A DNA stretch of 32,560 nt from Tritrichomonas foetus. Lineage: Eukaryota; Parabasalia; Tritrichomonadida; Tritrichomonadidae. Made by a program: the position numbers and the translations under genes. Where the stretch lies: positions 26,363-58,922 of the forward strand of contig MLAK01000712.1 in the NCBI GenBank assembly GCA_001839685.1, read 5' to 3'. Within the stretch, counting starts at the first letter, position 1, and each line of letters begins with the position of its first letter. This document shows positions 1 through 8,661 of this stretch, in pieces. The notes under the pieces were generated by a model. The model made no database searches. It had not been told where the DNA came from and saw nothing but the letters and a program-made list of their open reading frames with translations.

Positions 1-507
1 AACATCATTTTTGAAAATTCGCTTTATTGTTAAAATAATATTACTATGTTATTAGCTTTATAATATGAATATAAAAAATAAATTAATTTTTTAAAAAACT
101 CTAGTGGAGCTTTCTGAAAAACACTTTTTACAATTTCAATTTTTCGAATAAAAAAGGGCTTTTTTCGAAAATGCTTGGTAGAAATTCCTTAAAAATAGCA
201 TANTTATTCTAGTGAAAGTTACCNGCACATCATATAAAAAAATGAGATCAATCTTGGGTCAAAAGGCGATCTTTATACGATGTTTTTTACATGAAACCTA
301 CAACTTAAATAAGTGTAGGCAAAGGGAAATATTTTCAGCTGTAAAATCATCATTTTGTAAACAAAAAATTACGAAGGAAAGCATTAATTTTTTGGATAGA
401 AAATGTGATGAAACGATCAATCATTCAAAAACGTGAAATTGTCTCAGAAAAAAATTGATGTATTTCAAAATATATCACATCAACCATTTCAAAAAAAAAT
501 TATACTG
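1..507. other. Non-coding lead-in with ambiguous bases
   Basis: AT-rich sequence with long A and T runs and two undetermined bases (203 and 224), so the assembly is weak here. An open frame from 212 to 436 starts with GTG; its first ATG is at 242 and it resembles nothing I know. The open frame of the next gene also extends back to 433, but there is no ATG in that extension. I see no RNA gene. The promoter of the acyl-CoA synthetase should lie in the right-hand part. Confidence 0.6.
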
Positions 508-2463
508 ATGGGAAGTGTTCAATCTGCAACAACAGTTTCTGTTTTAGCCGATGGTGAAGAACCAGGTCCATTCGCAAATCGCCGATGCCCAGGATATTCA
601 AATGGTATTTTTAAAAATCCACCAGGAAGAGAAACAATGCAAGATCTTATTTTATACTCATATCAAAATTTCCCTAATAATCCTTATCTTGGATGCCGTA
701 AAAGGAATGGTGATAATCTCGCTAATGAATTCACATTTATTACTTATAAAGAAGCAGAAGAAATTGCTTACAATTTGGGATCTGGTCTTATTCATGAACT
801 TGGTGTTCAACCTCAACAGTTTGTTGGGATATATTCTGAAAACAGAACCGAATGGGTTAACATGATCGATGTTTCAGCATTATATGGTCATGTTATTGTG
901 TCTTTATATGATACATTTGGTACTGATCTCTGTGGACAACTTATCAGGCATTCCAAAATGGAAACTATTATGGTATCCACAAAGAACGCACAAAAGTTAT
1001 ATCAAATTCTGGAAAATGACCCTGGTAATGTAAAGAACATTATTTTATTTGCAGATCATGATAAACCTTATCAACAAATTCAAGAAAACTTCCAAAAAAT
1101 TAAGTTAACATTTCATACTTTTGATGAAATTCTCAACATTGGGAAACAGAATCGAGTTCCAATTACAAAAACAGACCCAGAGTGGATACATTATATTTGC
1201 TATTCTTCAGGAACTACTGGACTTCCAAAAGGGGTTATCATTAGTCATAGGTCACAATGCTCAAATACATTGAACTGCAAATGGGGACTTAGATTCGATG
1301 AAAATACTCATCATTTATCATATTTGCCACTTGCTCATGTCTTTGAAAGGATTGGCATTTCAATTACTTCATACGTTGGTGGAAGAATTGGATTTTTCAG
1401 TGGATCTATTCCAAAACTTACTGAAGATATGAGATATTTACAGCCAACACATCTTTCTGCAGTTCCAAGAGTCATTAATCGCATCTATGAAAATGTTCAA
1501 GAAACACTTAGAAGATCTTCCAAAGTCAAACAATCGATATTCTGGGGTTGTTGGTACTGGAAAAGGTTTTGGTTACAAAGGGGCTATACAGCTCCACTTG
1601 CAGATAAACTTGTTTTTAATGCAATTAACTCACAAATAGGTGGACATATTAAGCAATTCATTGTTGGTGGAGCCATGATGGATCCATGGATTCATGAATT
1701 TATTCAATTTGCAACATCAATTCCAATGAGAGTAGGCTATGGTTTGACTGAGATCGGTGCTGGTAATATTGTCAATCCATTTGATGTAAGGTATTCAAAA
1801 CCTGGAACAGTCGGTGGTCCAATGTGCAATTGCGAAGTTAAACTTGAACCTCTCCCAGATTATGATGATCCATTATGTGGTGAAATTATAATGGGTGGAC
1901 AGTGCAATTGTTCTGGATATCTCTTTGATGAAGAAGCGACAAACAATTTATTCCTAGAAGAGACACATAATTGGATTCATACAGGTGATGTCGGAAAGTG
2001 GGACTCAGATGGTTATTTAATGATTGTGGATAGGATACGATCAATATTTAAGTTATCTCAGGGTGAATATGTAGCAGCAGAACTTTTGACCCAGACTTTT
2101 GAAAATGCCCCAATTGTTGATCAAATATTCATATATGGTGATTCTTCAAGAACATGCTTGGTTGCTATTGTTGTTCCAAATAAAGTGTGTGTCGCTAAAT
2201 TCCTCGGGAAATCTGACATTACAAAAGAAGAATATGATACTGCTTGTAAAACTCAGGCATTAAGAAATGAAGTAAAATCACAACTTGATCAAGTAGCTTC
2301 AGAGAGAAATTTACCTGGCTATGAAAGAGTAAGAAATTTGGAATGTGAATCGCAAGAATGGACAATTGGTAATGATCTGATGACACCAACATTTAAACTA
2401 AAAAGAAAGAAGCTCACTGAAAAGTATCATGATGTAATTGACAGGCTATATTCTACACTTTAA
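508..2463 (+). CDS. Long-chain acyl-CoA synthetase (fatty acid--CoA ligase)
   Basis: Activates long-chain fatty acids to acyl-CoA through an acyl-AMP intermediate, feeding membrane lipid remodelling. Read from the first ATG at 508 it has 651 residues, usual for the ACSL branch of the ANL adenylating family; the frame is open back to 433 but only from a GTG. Visible motifs in order: P-loop YSSGTTGLPKG (232-242), GYGLTE (410-415), HTGD (491-494), the FACS signature around DRIRSIFKLSQGEY (from 508), and near the C-terminus TFKLKR, where K630 fits the adenylation lysine. The protein starts MGSVQS, which fits the N-myristoylation pattern Gly2 plus Ser6, so membrane anchoring is possible (inference). 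No transmembrane segment is seen. The family call is secure; substrate chain length is not. Confidence 0.93.
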   Translation: MGSVQSATTVSVLADGEEPGPFANRRCPGYSNGIFKNPPGRETMQDLILYSYQNFPNNPYLGCRKRNGDNLANEFTFITYKEAEEIAYNLGSGLIHELGVQPQQFVGIYSENRTEWVNMIDVSALYGHVIVSLYDTFGTDLCGQLIRHSKMETIMVSTKNAQKLYQILENDPGNVKNIILFADHDKPYQQIQENFQKIKLTFHTFDEILNIGKQNRVPITKTDPEWIHYICYSSGTTGLPKGVIISHRSQCSNTLNCKWGLRFDENTHHLSYLPLAHVFERIGISITSYVGGRIGFFSGSIPKLTEDMRYLQPTHLSAVPRVINRIYENVQETLRRSSKVKQSIFWGCWYWKRFWLQRGYTAPLADKLVFNAINSQIGGHIKQFIVGGAMMDPWIHEFIQFATSIPMRVGYGLTEIGAGNIVNPFDVRYSKPGTVGGPMCNCEVKLEPLPDYDDPLCGEIIMGGQCNCSGYLFDEEATNNLFLEETHNWIHTGDVGKWDSDGYLMIVDRIRSIFKLSQGEYVAAELLTQTFENAPIVDQIFIYGDSSRTCLVAIVVPNKVCVAKFLGKSDITKEEYDTACKTQALRNEVKSQLDQVASERNLPGYERVRNLECESQEWTIGNDLMTPTFKLKRKKLTEKYHDVIDRLYSTL

Positions 2464-2597
2464 TCTAAATCTCATTAATAAATTTAACTCAATTCTCTTA
2501 CCCTCTCTATTTTCAAATACCCTAACAAGACTAGTCTTTATTATGCTATCTGAACATATTCACAACAACAACAACTAAATAAACAAGTATAAAATAT

Positions 2598-3617
2598 TTA
2601 CACAACAAATGGATTTTCTTTCCGTTCATTTGGGAGATTGAACATTTCATCGAGTGTTCCATCTTCTTTCCTTTGTCTGTATTCATAGACTTCTTCCAGT
2701 GATATATTAGGTCCACCCAATTCTGGTATAGTAAACGGATCTACTGGTGATTTTATAGTGAAACATGGAAAGATCCAAAACAGCATATATTTTTTAGGAC
2801 CACACACTTCTTCACAATTATTAAGACATCCCCTATCATAATCTTTGTGGTTTTCTTTCATCATTTCGAGAGTTAGTATATTTTTCGCTATAAGAAAAGT
2901 CTGCTGATAAAGTTGAAAAGTAATAAGTGCACCAAATGCAAAAGATGTGAAAATTGTGAAAATATGGAAATACATGGAGTGTAATTCTCGATATCTACAA
3001 AAAAGTTGAATAGCATCTACAAAGACCATATCTAAATATATAGAAGCAGTTAAAATAAAGATGTAAAAGTATCGATGGTTCTTAATGGCGATCCAATTAG
3101 AAATCCATACACAGAAGTGGTCACCACGGAGTACGAAATACCCTGCACCTTTTGAAAAAACACATCGGCCAGGTCTTTCTTGTCTTCGAGCCCACACAAT
3201 TTGCTCTAGCTTGCCGCCGTGTCCAGCCCGCATCTCCTCCTTTGAATAAGTCTGCTTCTCTGGATGTGCGGGATAATAAAAAGGCAGGTAGCCAGGGTCA
3301 GTGCACATGGTCCTAATGTATGCAATATAGCTAGTTATGAAAAGAACAGTCATCATCACTAAATAGAAGCCATCTTCCAAATAAAGAATATCATAGATCT
3401 GATATTTCCAGATAAAGAAAGAAAGAAAAAGCAAAGTCATGCAAAAAGGTGTGCATAATTTAACATTGATGTGCTTGTACATCAAAGAAATGTCCTCGCC
3501 ATATGCAAACCAAAAATCTTTGGAATTGAATGCAGAGCGCCATGTCGTCAAAAATGGAACACCTTTCTGGCGGAGATTCTCTGATAACAGTGGTTGATGC
3601 TCGTCACTTCCTTGCAT
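2598..3617 (-). CDS. DHHC-family (S-acyltransferase-like) membrane protein with degenerate zinc-binding domain
   Basis: 339 residues with the layout of protein S-acyltransferases: hydrophobic segments near 54-72 and 83-104, a cytosolic loop, then segments near 184-205 and 217-240. Family landmarks: DPG at 107-109, LTLE at 248-251 in place of TTxE, and YDRG followed by N and a Gly after the last membrane segment. The loop RPGR (148-151) to DHFC (166-169) then NHRYF (180-184) has the same spacing as KPPR...DHHC...N-[YH]-xx-F in active enzymes. However, every Cys/His that should bind the two zincs between RPGR and DHFC is replaced, the CxxC ahead of RPGR is absent, and the usual NC after DHHC is NW. 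The catalytic Cys169 remains. DHFC recalls the DHYC of yeast Akr1, which is active. It could be a divergent enzyme or a pseudoenzyme. The stop codon lies in TAAA. Confidence 0.8.
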   Translation of the reverse strand: MQGSDEHQPLLSENLRQKGVPFLTTWRSAFNSKDFWFAYGEDISLMYKHINVKLCTPFCMTLLFLSFFIWKYQIYDILYLEDGFYLVMMTVLFITSYIAYIRTMCTDPGYLPFYYPAHPEKQTYSKEEMRAGHGGKLEQIVWARRQERPGRCVFSKGAGYFVLRGDHFCVWISNWIAIKNHRYFYIFILTASIYLDMVFVDAIQLFCRYRELHSMYFHIFTIFTSFAFGALITFQLYQQTFLIAKNILTLEMMKENHKDYDRGCLNNCEEVCGPKKYMLFWIFPCFTIKSPVDPFTIPELGGPNISLEEVYEYRQRKEDGTLDEMFNLPNERKENPFVV

Positions 3618-4252
3618 TCACTAAATAAGAGTGAGAAAGATAAATGTCAATTTTTCTGATAATAATTGTAGGTATGATCAACTTTTTGTGTGTTAATGCG
3701 TCCCTATATTGAATGAATAATCATTCGTATAACTTTTTGTATACACATTCAAAAATGAGAACTTCAATTATTTATTTTGAGGTAAAATGAGGAAAGGTGA
3801 TGTGACTTTGCGAGCACCTTCGACTTATTATTCAATAAGAGGAAGCGCTAATGTGTGACCACAGATCTTCCAAGTTGAAGTGACCCAACGAACCACCGAG
3901 CAAAGTTCATATCATATTTATTATATTTTGTATTTGTTGCTTTTGACCTTTATTTAACCTTCACTACAGGTTTTTCTAATGAAATACAGTTGTTCATGTT
4001 TCGAAAAGCACAAGAACTGGTATTATCTATGAATTATCTTTTAACACTTTATATAAATACAATGAACTTCGTACACCCTCATCTATTTGTATAAAAATGG
4101 TAATCCAACTTAGATCAGATATCAATTATTGAAAATAAGACCATATATATTCATAAAAAATTCTCCTAGTTCTGTATATATTTGGTCCATTCTCTCAAAA
4201 AAAACGCACGTTTGTGATGATTTTTTCATCCGTTTATTTATTAAAAAATCAA
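3618..4252. other. Intergenic region between divergent genes
   Basis: About 630 bases between the start of the DHHC-like gene (-) and that of the SPAG17-like gene (+). It must hold both promoters. I see AT-rich sequence, the motif AACTTTTTGT twice (3678 and 3730 regions), and a slightly more GC-rich patch around 3790-3910 with no tRNA-like T-arm. No convincing ORF or RNA gene. Confidence 0.5.
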
Positions 4253-7200
4253 ATGCCTGCACGAGCACCACCTGCTCCAGTTCCAGAGGTACCGTATAAC
4301 GCATTATATGTTCTTTTTGATGTTGCACAAAATGCCATCGATTTTCAAGCTCTTCTTGAATACCTCAAAACAAATCCACATAAAGAAATCGAATTTGTCA
4401 ATGCGCTTGATTTTATAGACCCAAAACCACCAAAAACAATTCAATCAAACGATGATATGCTCGCTGCAGTTATTCGAAATATGCGTGCCAAACTCGATTC
4501 TGATATTGCCAAAGCTCATGAAGCAAAGAAAAAGTTTATTATTGCTTATGAAAAACAAAAGGCTGCCATTGCAACAGCTCTCGCCAAAAAGAGGAAGCCG
4601 CCAAAGATAACAGAGCCTTTGGTCTTAGAAGAGCCAAAATATGACGGAAAAGCTGACATTTTATACGTTATTTATAATATTGGATTTACACCAAAACAAA
4701 TTGAATTGATAAAAAGTGGCGGTTTTCCTTTTGTTGGATTTTTATCAATCGCCCCAGAAAAGCCAGAAATTAAGCCATACGTCAAGCCAGAGCCACCATC
4801 CGAAGAAATGAATTCACATGAAGGAGCAAAACCAAATTCAAAGCAACCTCCAAAAGTCATTCCTTTCGTGCAAATGCCAGCACTAGAAATAAGTTTTACT
4901 CAAACACCAGAATGCTACCCACCAGCACGATGGGATGCATTAAAGCCAGTTCTTGGCCTTGATTTACTCTTCCGTGAAATTCATGTTGGAAATGACTTTG
5001 AAAACATTATTCGTGCTATCGAAAATGAGGTTGTTAGAATGATAAATGCAACTGAATCTTTCTCATATTTCAAAGAAAATAAATCATTTAAAGAAATCGA
5101 ATATATTGAAAAAGAAATTGACACATCAATCTTCACTTCATATGTTGATCAACATCCAAGAGATTATGTAAATGGACTTTGGTCTCAACTTAAAGCTGGT
5201 AACTTTGAAACACAACCACCTTTACCGCCTGAAGAAGCATATGAAGAATATGAAAAGTTATTCGATAAAGAAGAAGCTAAAACTTCACGAAAAGTGATTT
5301 TCCAAACACATGAAGAACCAGAAGAACAACAATTTAGTTATCCATTTATTCCACAAGTTTATTTCTACTTATACAACTTGATTAAATGGAAACCAAAAGA
5401 AGAACATTCTGCATCATGTGAAGCCATTCTGAAATTCATCACAAATCCATCACAACTTTATGCTTATGCAGGTCAAAAGTTTGATTTGTTAGTAACAACA
5501 ATGAATAAAAAGTATACTTTAGGTCTTCCAAACGTATTTTATGATTGGCAAAAATGGAACATATCAACAGTCCATTCAAATGCTGCACAAGTTCTTGCTG
5601 ATGCAATTCATGATGCTGCAGCGGTTGAATCGATTTTCGATGACGAGATTGGTATCATGTGGATGATGGTGATGAAACCAGTCACGAAAGTAACTGGACA
5701 ATTTGTGTCACAGTATTCAATGCCACAAACAATTAGTGATTCTACTGATTGGCTTACAAATATTTATGATCATAGAAATGATGAAGAACAAAAAATCAAA
5801 CTTGTAAATCCAGCAATTGTTGCAAAAGATGGATTGAACACAAGTCAGCTCCTTAAATCATTGCAACAAAGAGTTGAAGAAACAAAGCAATTCTATAGAA
5901 TGCCAATGGATATTGCAAATGAAGCCCACTTCCGAACACCTTATTTCTTGGATTGTGGAATGCATGCCGAAATCACAAGAGATGTTATTAATGGAAAATT
6001 AACATTCCAGTATAAAATTCATTATAAAGATGTAATCGAAATTAGTTCATCTTCTGATACAATCATTTATCAACCAGTTGAATCAATTCGTTTCTCAACA
6101 ACAATAAGTCCTGAAAAATTCGCTGTTACTATTTTCTTTAATGAACAAATGCTTTTCTATGATGGTGAAAACCTTGTTTTGAAAACTTGTGCAGTAAAAG
6201 AAAGAATGCTAGTGACTCCTAATGGATCATTAATTTCATTGAAGAACACACCAATGATTGTTGAACCAACAGGTGCCATTTCTCATAAAATCAATGATAA
6301 ATGGGAATATGTTGATAAAGAAGGCGAAACTTATGTTGATTGGCATAAAGTCGAAAAACCACATTCACAAACAAAAGATTTGGCAAGTGGTTCAACAACA
6401 TATATTCGACCAGATAATGTTGAGTATTGTGTTCTGAAGAATGGAACACGAAGAATTATTGTAAATAATGAATTCTCAATTGAACAATCTGAAAAAGGCG
6501 TCGAATTTGATATTCCAACATTTCCACTCATTAATGTCAGTAATGGTGTTATTTCAATGACAATTGATCACTTTGATCTTTCATTTGAAGGCAAGAAATT
6601 TGTATTCAGAAGCTCTGATTATTCTGTAAATGTTAACGGAGAAGAAACAAAAGTCAGCATTAATAACAGTGAATTAAATCTTACGCCAACAAGATGCGAA
6701 GCTAAATATGAAACTAATGTTTTTGTTGCAGATCAATCCGGTATTGAAAAAATTGGAACACTTATTAATTTAGAAAGTATGAAGAAGAAGAAGAAGTTAG
6801 ATTTAATTCAAACATCATTTGGTCCAGTTTTACCAAACAAAGATGTAAATCCAGAGCCAGTTCTTCTGAATCTTCATACAAAATTCCCAGCTCGCTTCTT
6901 TGCGATTCGAAGCGATTTTTCAATTGTTGAATTCTTAAGACCAGACACTCTTCCAGAAATGTGTGAAAAGCGGATAACTGCACAACATCCAGTCACTAAT
7001 CAAGATATAGCTTTACTATCAAGACATAAACTTCATGTAACACCATCTATTTTCATTGAATGTGAACCACTATCAAAACCAGCACGTTCAACACTTCTTA
7101 AAGAAATCAAAATACCTAAAGCTACAAAGAACAAACCAGTTACAGGAAGCCGATCTACTGAAGAATCAGTTAAAGTTTACTTCCAAGATTTGTCTGCATT

Positions 7201-7954
7201 CATGACAATGCTAAATGAAAAACTTGAAATGTTAGAAGATCAATTCATTAAAGAAAATACTCCGAAACAACCTCCTCCACCAGAAAAATTAAAGATTCCA
7301 CCACCAACACCACTTCCAAGAATACAACTTATGCAATATAACTTATATCAACCAAGACTTGGTGAACCAGATAAATATTCATATTGGATCTGTCATGAAA
7401 GCGACTTTGGTTACCCAATTAGTGAAAGAAAAGTGTTGCCAAGGCCTTTATCACCAAGAACGCAATTATTCGATGCACCTCGTTTCTTCAGGCCAGATAA
7501 AGCACCTAAGCCACTTAATGACAATAATTCAACTGCTGCACCATCTCGAGCTCAAAGTGTTGCTTCACATGCAGATAGTGTTGCATCTTCATTTATTACT
7601 GAACCGACTGTTCCTATGAAATATAGAGATTTACCAGAAAATGACTCAAGACCAAAAGTAGTCAAAGCTACACCAGAATTCTTTGATTTCGGTGATGTTA
7701 ATGTTGGTGAAGAAAGAACAGCTTCGATTACTATCTCAAATATTGGAACAAGACCAGTTCATTATGCATGTTCTAAAATTCCAAATGAAAACTTTACAGT
7801 ACTGACAATCCCTGGAGTTGTATTCCCAGGATTAAAGGTTACTGTTAAAGTTAAGCTTAACAAAGTTGCTAAGCCTCAAGAAATGGAATCATCATTTTCA
7901 TTTAATTCTTCTAACTATACTATGACGATTCCAGTTAGAGCAAATATCATCTAA
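4253..7954 (+). CDS. SPAG17: SPAG17/PF6-like central-pair (axoneme) protein
   Basis: Large, mostly hydrophilic protein of 1233 residues if translation starts at ATG 4253 (MPARAP...). ATG 4217 is in frame 12 codons upstream and cannot be excluded; the GTG at 4214 is unlikely. SPAG17 (Chlamydomonas PF6) builds the C1a projection of the central microtubule pair and controls flagellar beating. Supporting features: an early segment DILYVIYNIGFTPKQIELI like the SPAG17 N-terminal fold, a middle part rich in short beta strands, the PARFFAIRSDFSIVEFLRP block, a Pro-rich tract (about 1012-1030), and a C-terminal beta-sandwich of ASH/MSP type (FFDFGDVNVGEERTASITI..., from about 1140) typical of ciliary proteins. 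Animal SPAG17 exceeds 2000 residues, so this is a compact form. The overall order of blocks is what convinces me; no alignment was run. A TAATAAAA closes the gene. Confidence 0.75.
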   Translation: MPARAPPAPVPEVPYNALYVLFDVAQNAIDFQALLEYLKTNPHKEIEFVNALDFIDPKPPKTIQSNDDMLAAVIRNMRAKLDSDIAKAHEAKKKFIIAYEKQKAAIATALAKKRKPPKITEPLVLEEPKYDGKADILYVIYNIGFTPKQIELIKSGGFPFVGFLSIAPEKPEIKPYVKPEPPSEEMNSHEGAKPNSKQPPKVIPFVQMPALEISFTQTPECYPPARWDALKPVLGLDLLFREIHVGNDFENIIRAIENEVVRMINATESFSYFKENKSFKEIEYIEKEIDTSIFTSYVDQHPRDYVNGLWSQLKAGNFETQPPLPPEEAYEEYEKLFDKEEAKTSRKVIFQTHEEPEEQQFSYPFIPQVYFYLYNLIKWKPKEEHSASCEAILKFITNPSQLYAYAGQKFDLLVTTMNKKYTLGLPNVFYDWQKWNISTVHSNAAQVLADAIHDAAAVESIFDDEIGIMWMMVMKPVTKVTGQFVSQYSMPQTISDSTDWLTNIYDHRNDEEQKIKLVNPAIVAKDGLNTSQLLKSLQQRVEETKQFYRMPMDIANEAHFRTPYFLDCGMHAEITRDVINGKLTFQYKIHYKDVIEISSSSDTIIYQPVESIRFSTTISPEKFAVTIFFNEQMLFYDGENLVLKTCAVKERMLVTPNGSLISLKNTPMIVEPTGAISHKINDKWEYVDKEGETYVDWHKVEKPHSQTKDLASGSTTYIRPDNVEYCVLKNGTRRIIVNNEFSIEQSEKGVEFDIPTFPLINVSNGVISMTIDHFDLSFEGKKFVFRSSDYSVNVNGEETKVSINNSELNLTPTRCEAKYETNVFVADQSGIEKIGTLINLESMKKKKKLDLIQTSFGPVLPNKDVNPEPVLLNLHTKFPARFFAIRSDFSIVEFLRPDTLPEMCEKRITAQHPVTNQDIALLSRHKLHVTPSIFIECEPLSKPARSTLLKEIKIPKATKNKPVTGSRSTEESVKVYFQDLSAFMTMLNEKLEMLEDQFIKENTPKQPPPPEKLKIPPPTPLPRIQLMQYNLYQPRLGEPDKYSYWICHESDFGYPISERKVLPRPLSPRTQLFDAPRFFRPDKAPKPLNDNNSTAAPSRAQSVASHADSVASSFITEPTVPMKYRDLPENDSRPKVVKATPEFFDFGDVNVGEERTASITISNIGTRPVHYACSKIPNENFTVLTIPGVVFPGLKVTVKVKLNKVAKPQEMESSFSFNSSNYTMTIPVRANII

Positions 7955-8272
7955 TAAAACTTGAAATATTTCCGTATCATTTATAATTTTATATTTTTAA
8001 TTCATTTTTGAAGATTCCATCATCGTTTGAGATTTAGAATTGAACTTCAAAATTTTGAATGAAAAATGATCATTCACATTAATTATTTGGGATAATTTCA
8101 TGATTTCAACCAAAACGAATAGATTTCATTTCTCCAAAGGAATTATTCAACCTATTTATAGAGTTTTACTATCCCAGTTTCTCAAAGAAACGAATAGAAT
8201 GTGGCCAAGAAAAGAGAGAAATGAATCAATGATTGTTGATTTTATTTAGAATGGATTCGTTAAAATTAATTA
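7955..8272. other. Intergenic region, nothing recognised
   Basis: AT-rich sequence 3' of the SPAG17-like gene and 3' of an aldo/keto reductase relic. AACGAATAGA occurs twice (near 8114 and 8190). No ORF, RNA gene or strong hairpin is seen. Confidence 0.5.
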
Positions 8273-8587
8273 GTAATCGATGAAATTATTGCTTTTATAA
8301 ATGGATGTTTGAATTTTAAACACGTGTTAAAATTCAAAACAAAGCCTTTCAAGTATTTCGATTGTCATGTATGTACATACACCAATATGTTTAACTAATC
8401 CTTTTTCAAAAAGTTTCTCCATTGTATTCAATATGTCAATAAATGGAAGGTGCGTTTGGTTCTTTGCTGTATAATCATTTAAGGGAAATGTTGTGATTCC
8501 TCTTGATGTTGGTTCATCATATGAAAATGACAAATATTCACTCATGAAAATGGTATATAATAGGAGAATAAGCGGAAATGATATCAT
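8273..8587 (-). pseudogene. Aldo/keto reductase remnant
   Basis: The minus-strand frame from 8587 to 8327 ends in the block NTMEKLFEKGLVKHIGVC followed by TIEILERL. This closely follows the conserved aldo/keto reductase stretch where a Trp-x-x-Met-Glu helix leads to GLVK-IGVSN. After the stop at 8327-8329 the same frame continues with FKIQ, which fits the next family block (VKIQP), so the stop looks like a nonsense change inside the homologous region. The N-terminal half with the Asp/Tyr/Lys catalytic residues is not found upstream; a stop lies just before the ATG at 8587. Only about 100 of roughly 300 residues remain. Trichomonads carry many such reductase genes, so a decayed copy is plausible. 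The family call is good; the exact limits are not. Confidence 0.65.
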
Positions 8588-8661
8588 AGAATATTAGATT
8601 TTTCAAAAAGTTTTGAAACAATATCATATGAGAGTGAATTAATAAAAAATTGATCATCAAA

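Noticed and set aside
141..171. Near-palindrome TTTTCGA...TCGAAAA
   Set aside because: Loop of two bases, a three-base bulge, and mostly A/T runs; expected now and then in such AT-rich DNA.
422..431. CATTCAAAAA upstream of several starts (422, 11377, 22989, also 3747)
   Set aside because: Distances to the ATG vary from about 24 to 80 bases and the motif is A/T-rich; not enough copies to call an initiator element.
212..436. Open frame upstream of the acyl-CoA synthetase
   Set aside because: Starts with GTG, contains an undetermined base, has no recognisable content; probably chance.
3790..3910. Slightly GC-richer patch that might hide a tRNA or small RNA
   Set aside because: No GGTTCRANYCC T-arm, no paired acceptor stem found on either strand.
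4122..4328. 68-codon minus-strand frame over the SPAG17-like start
   Set aside because: Antisense shadow of a long plus-strand gene; no family marks.
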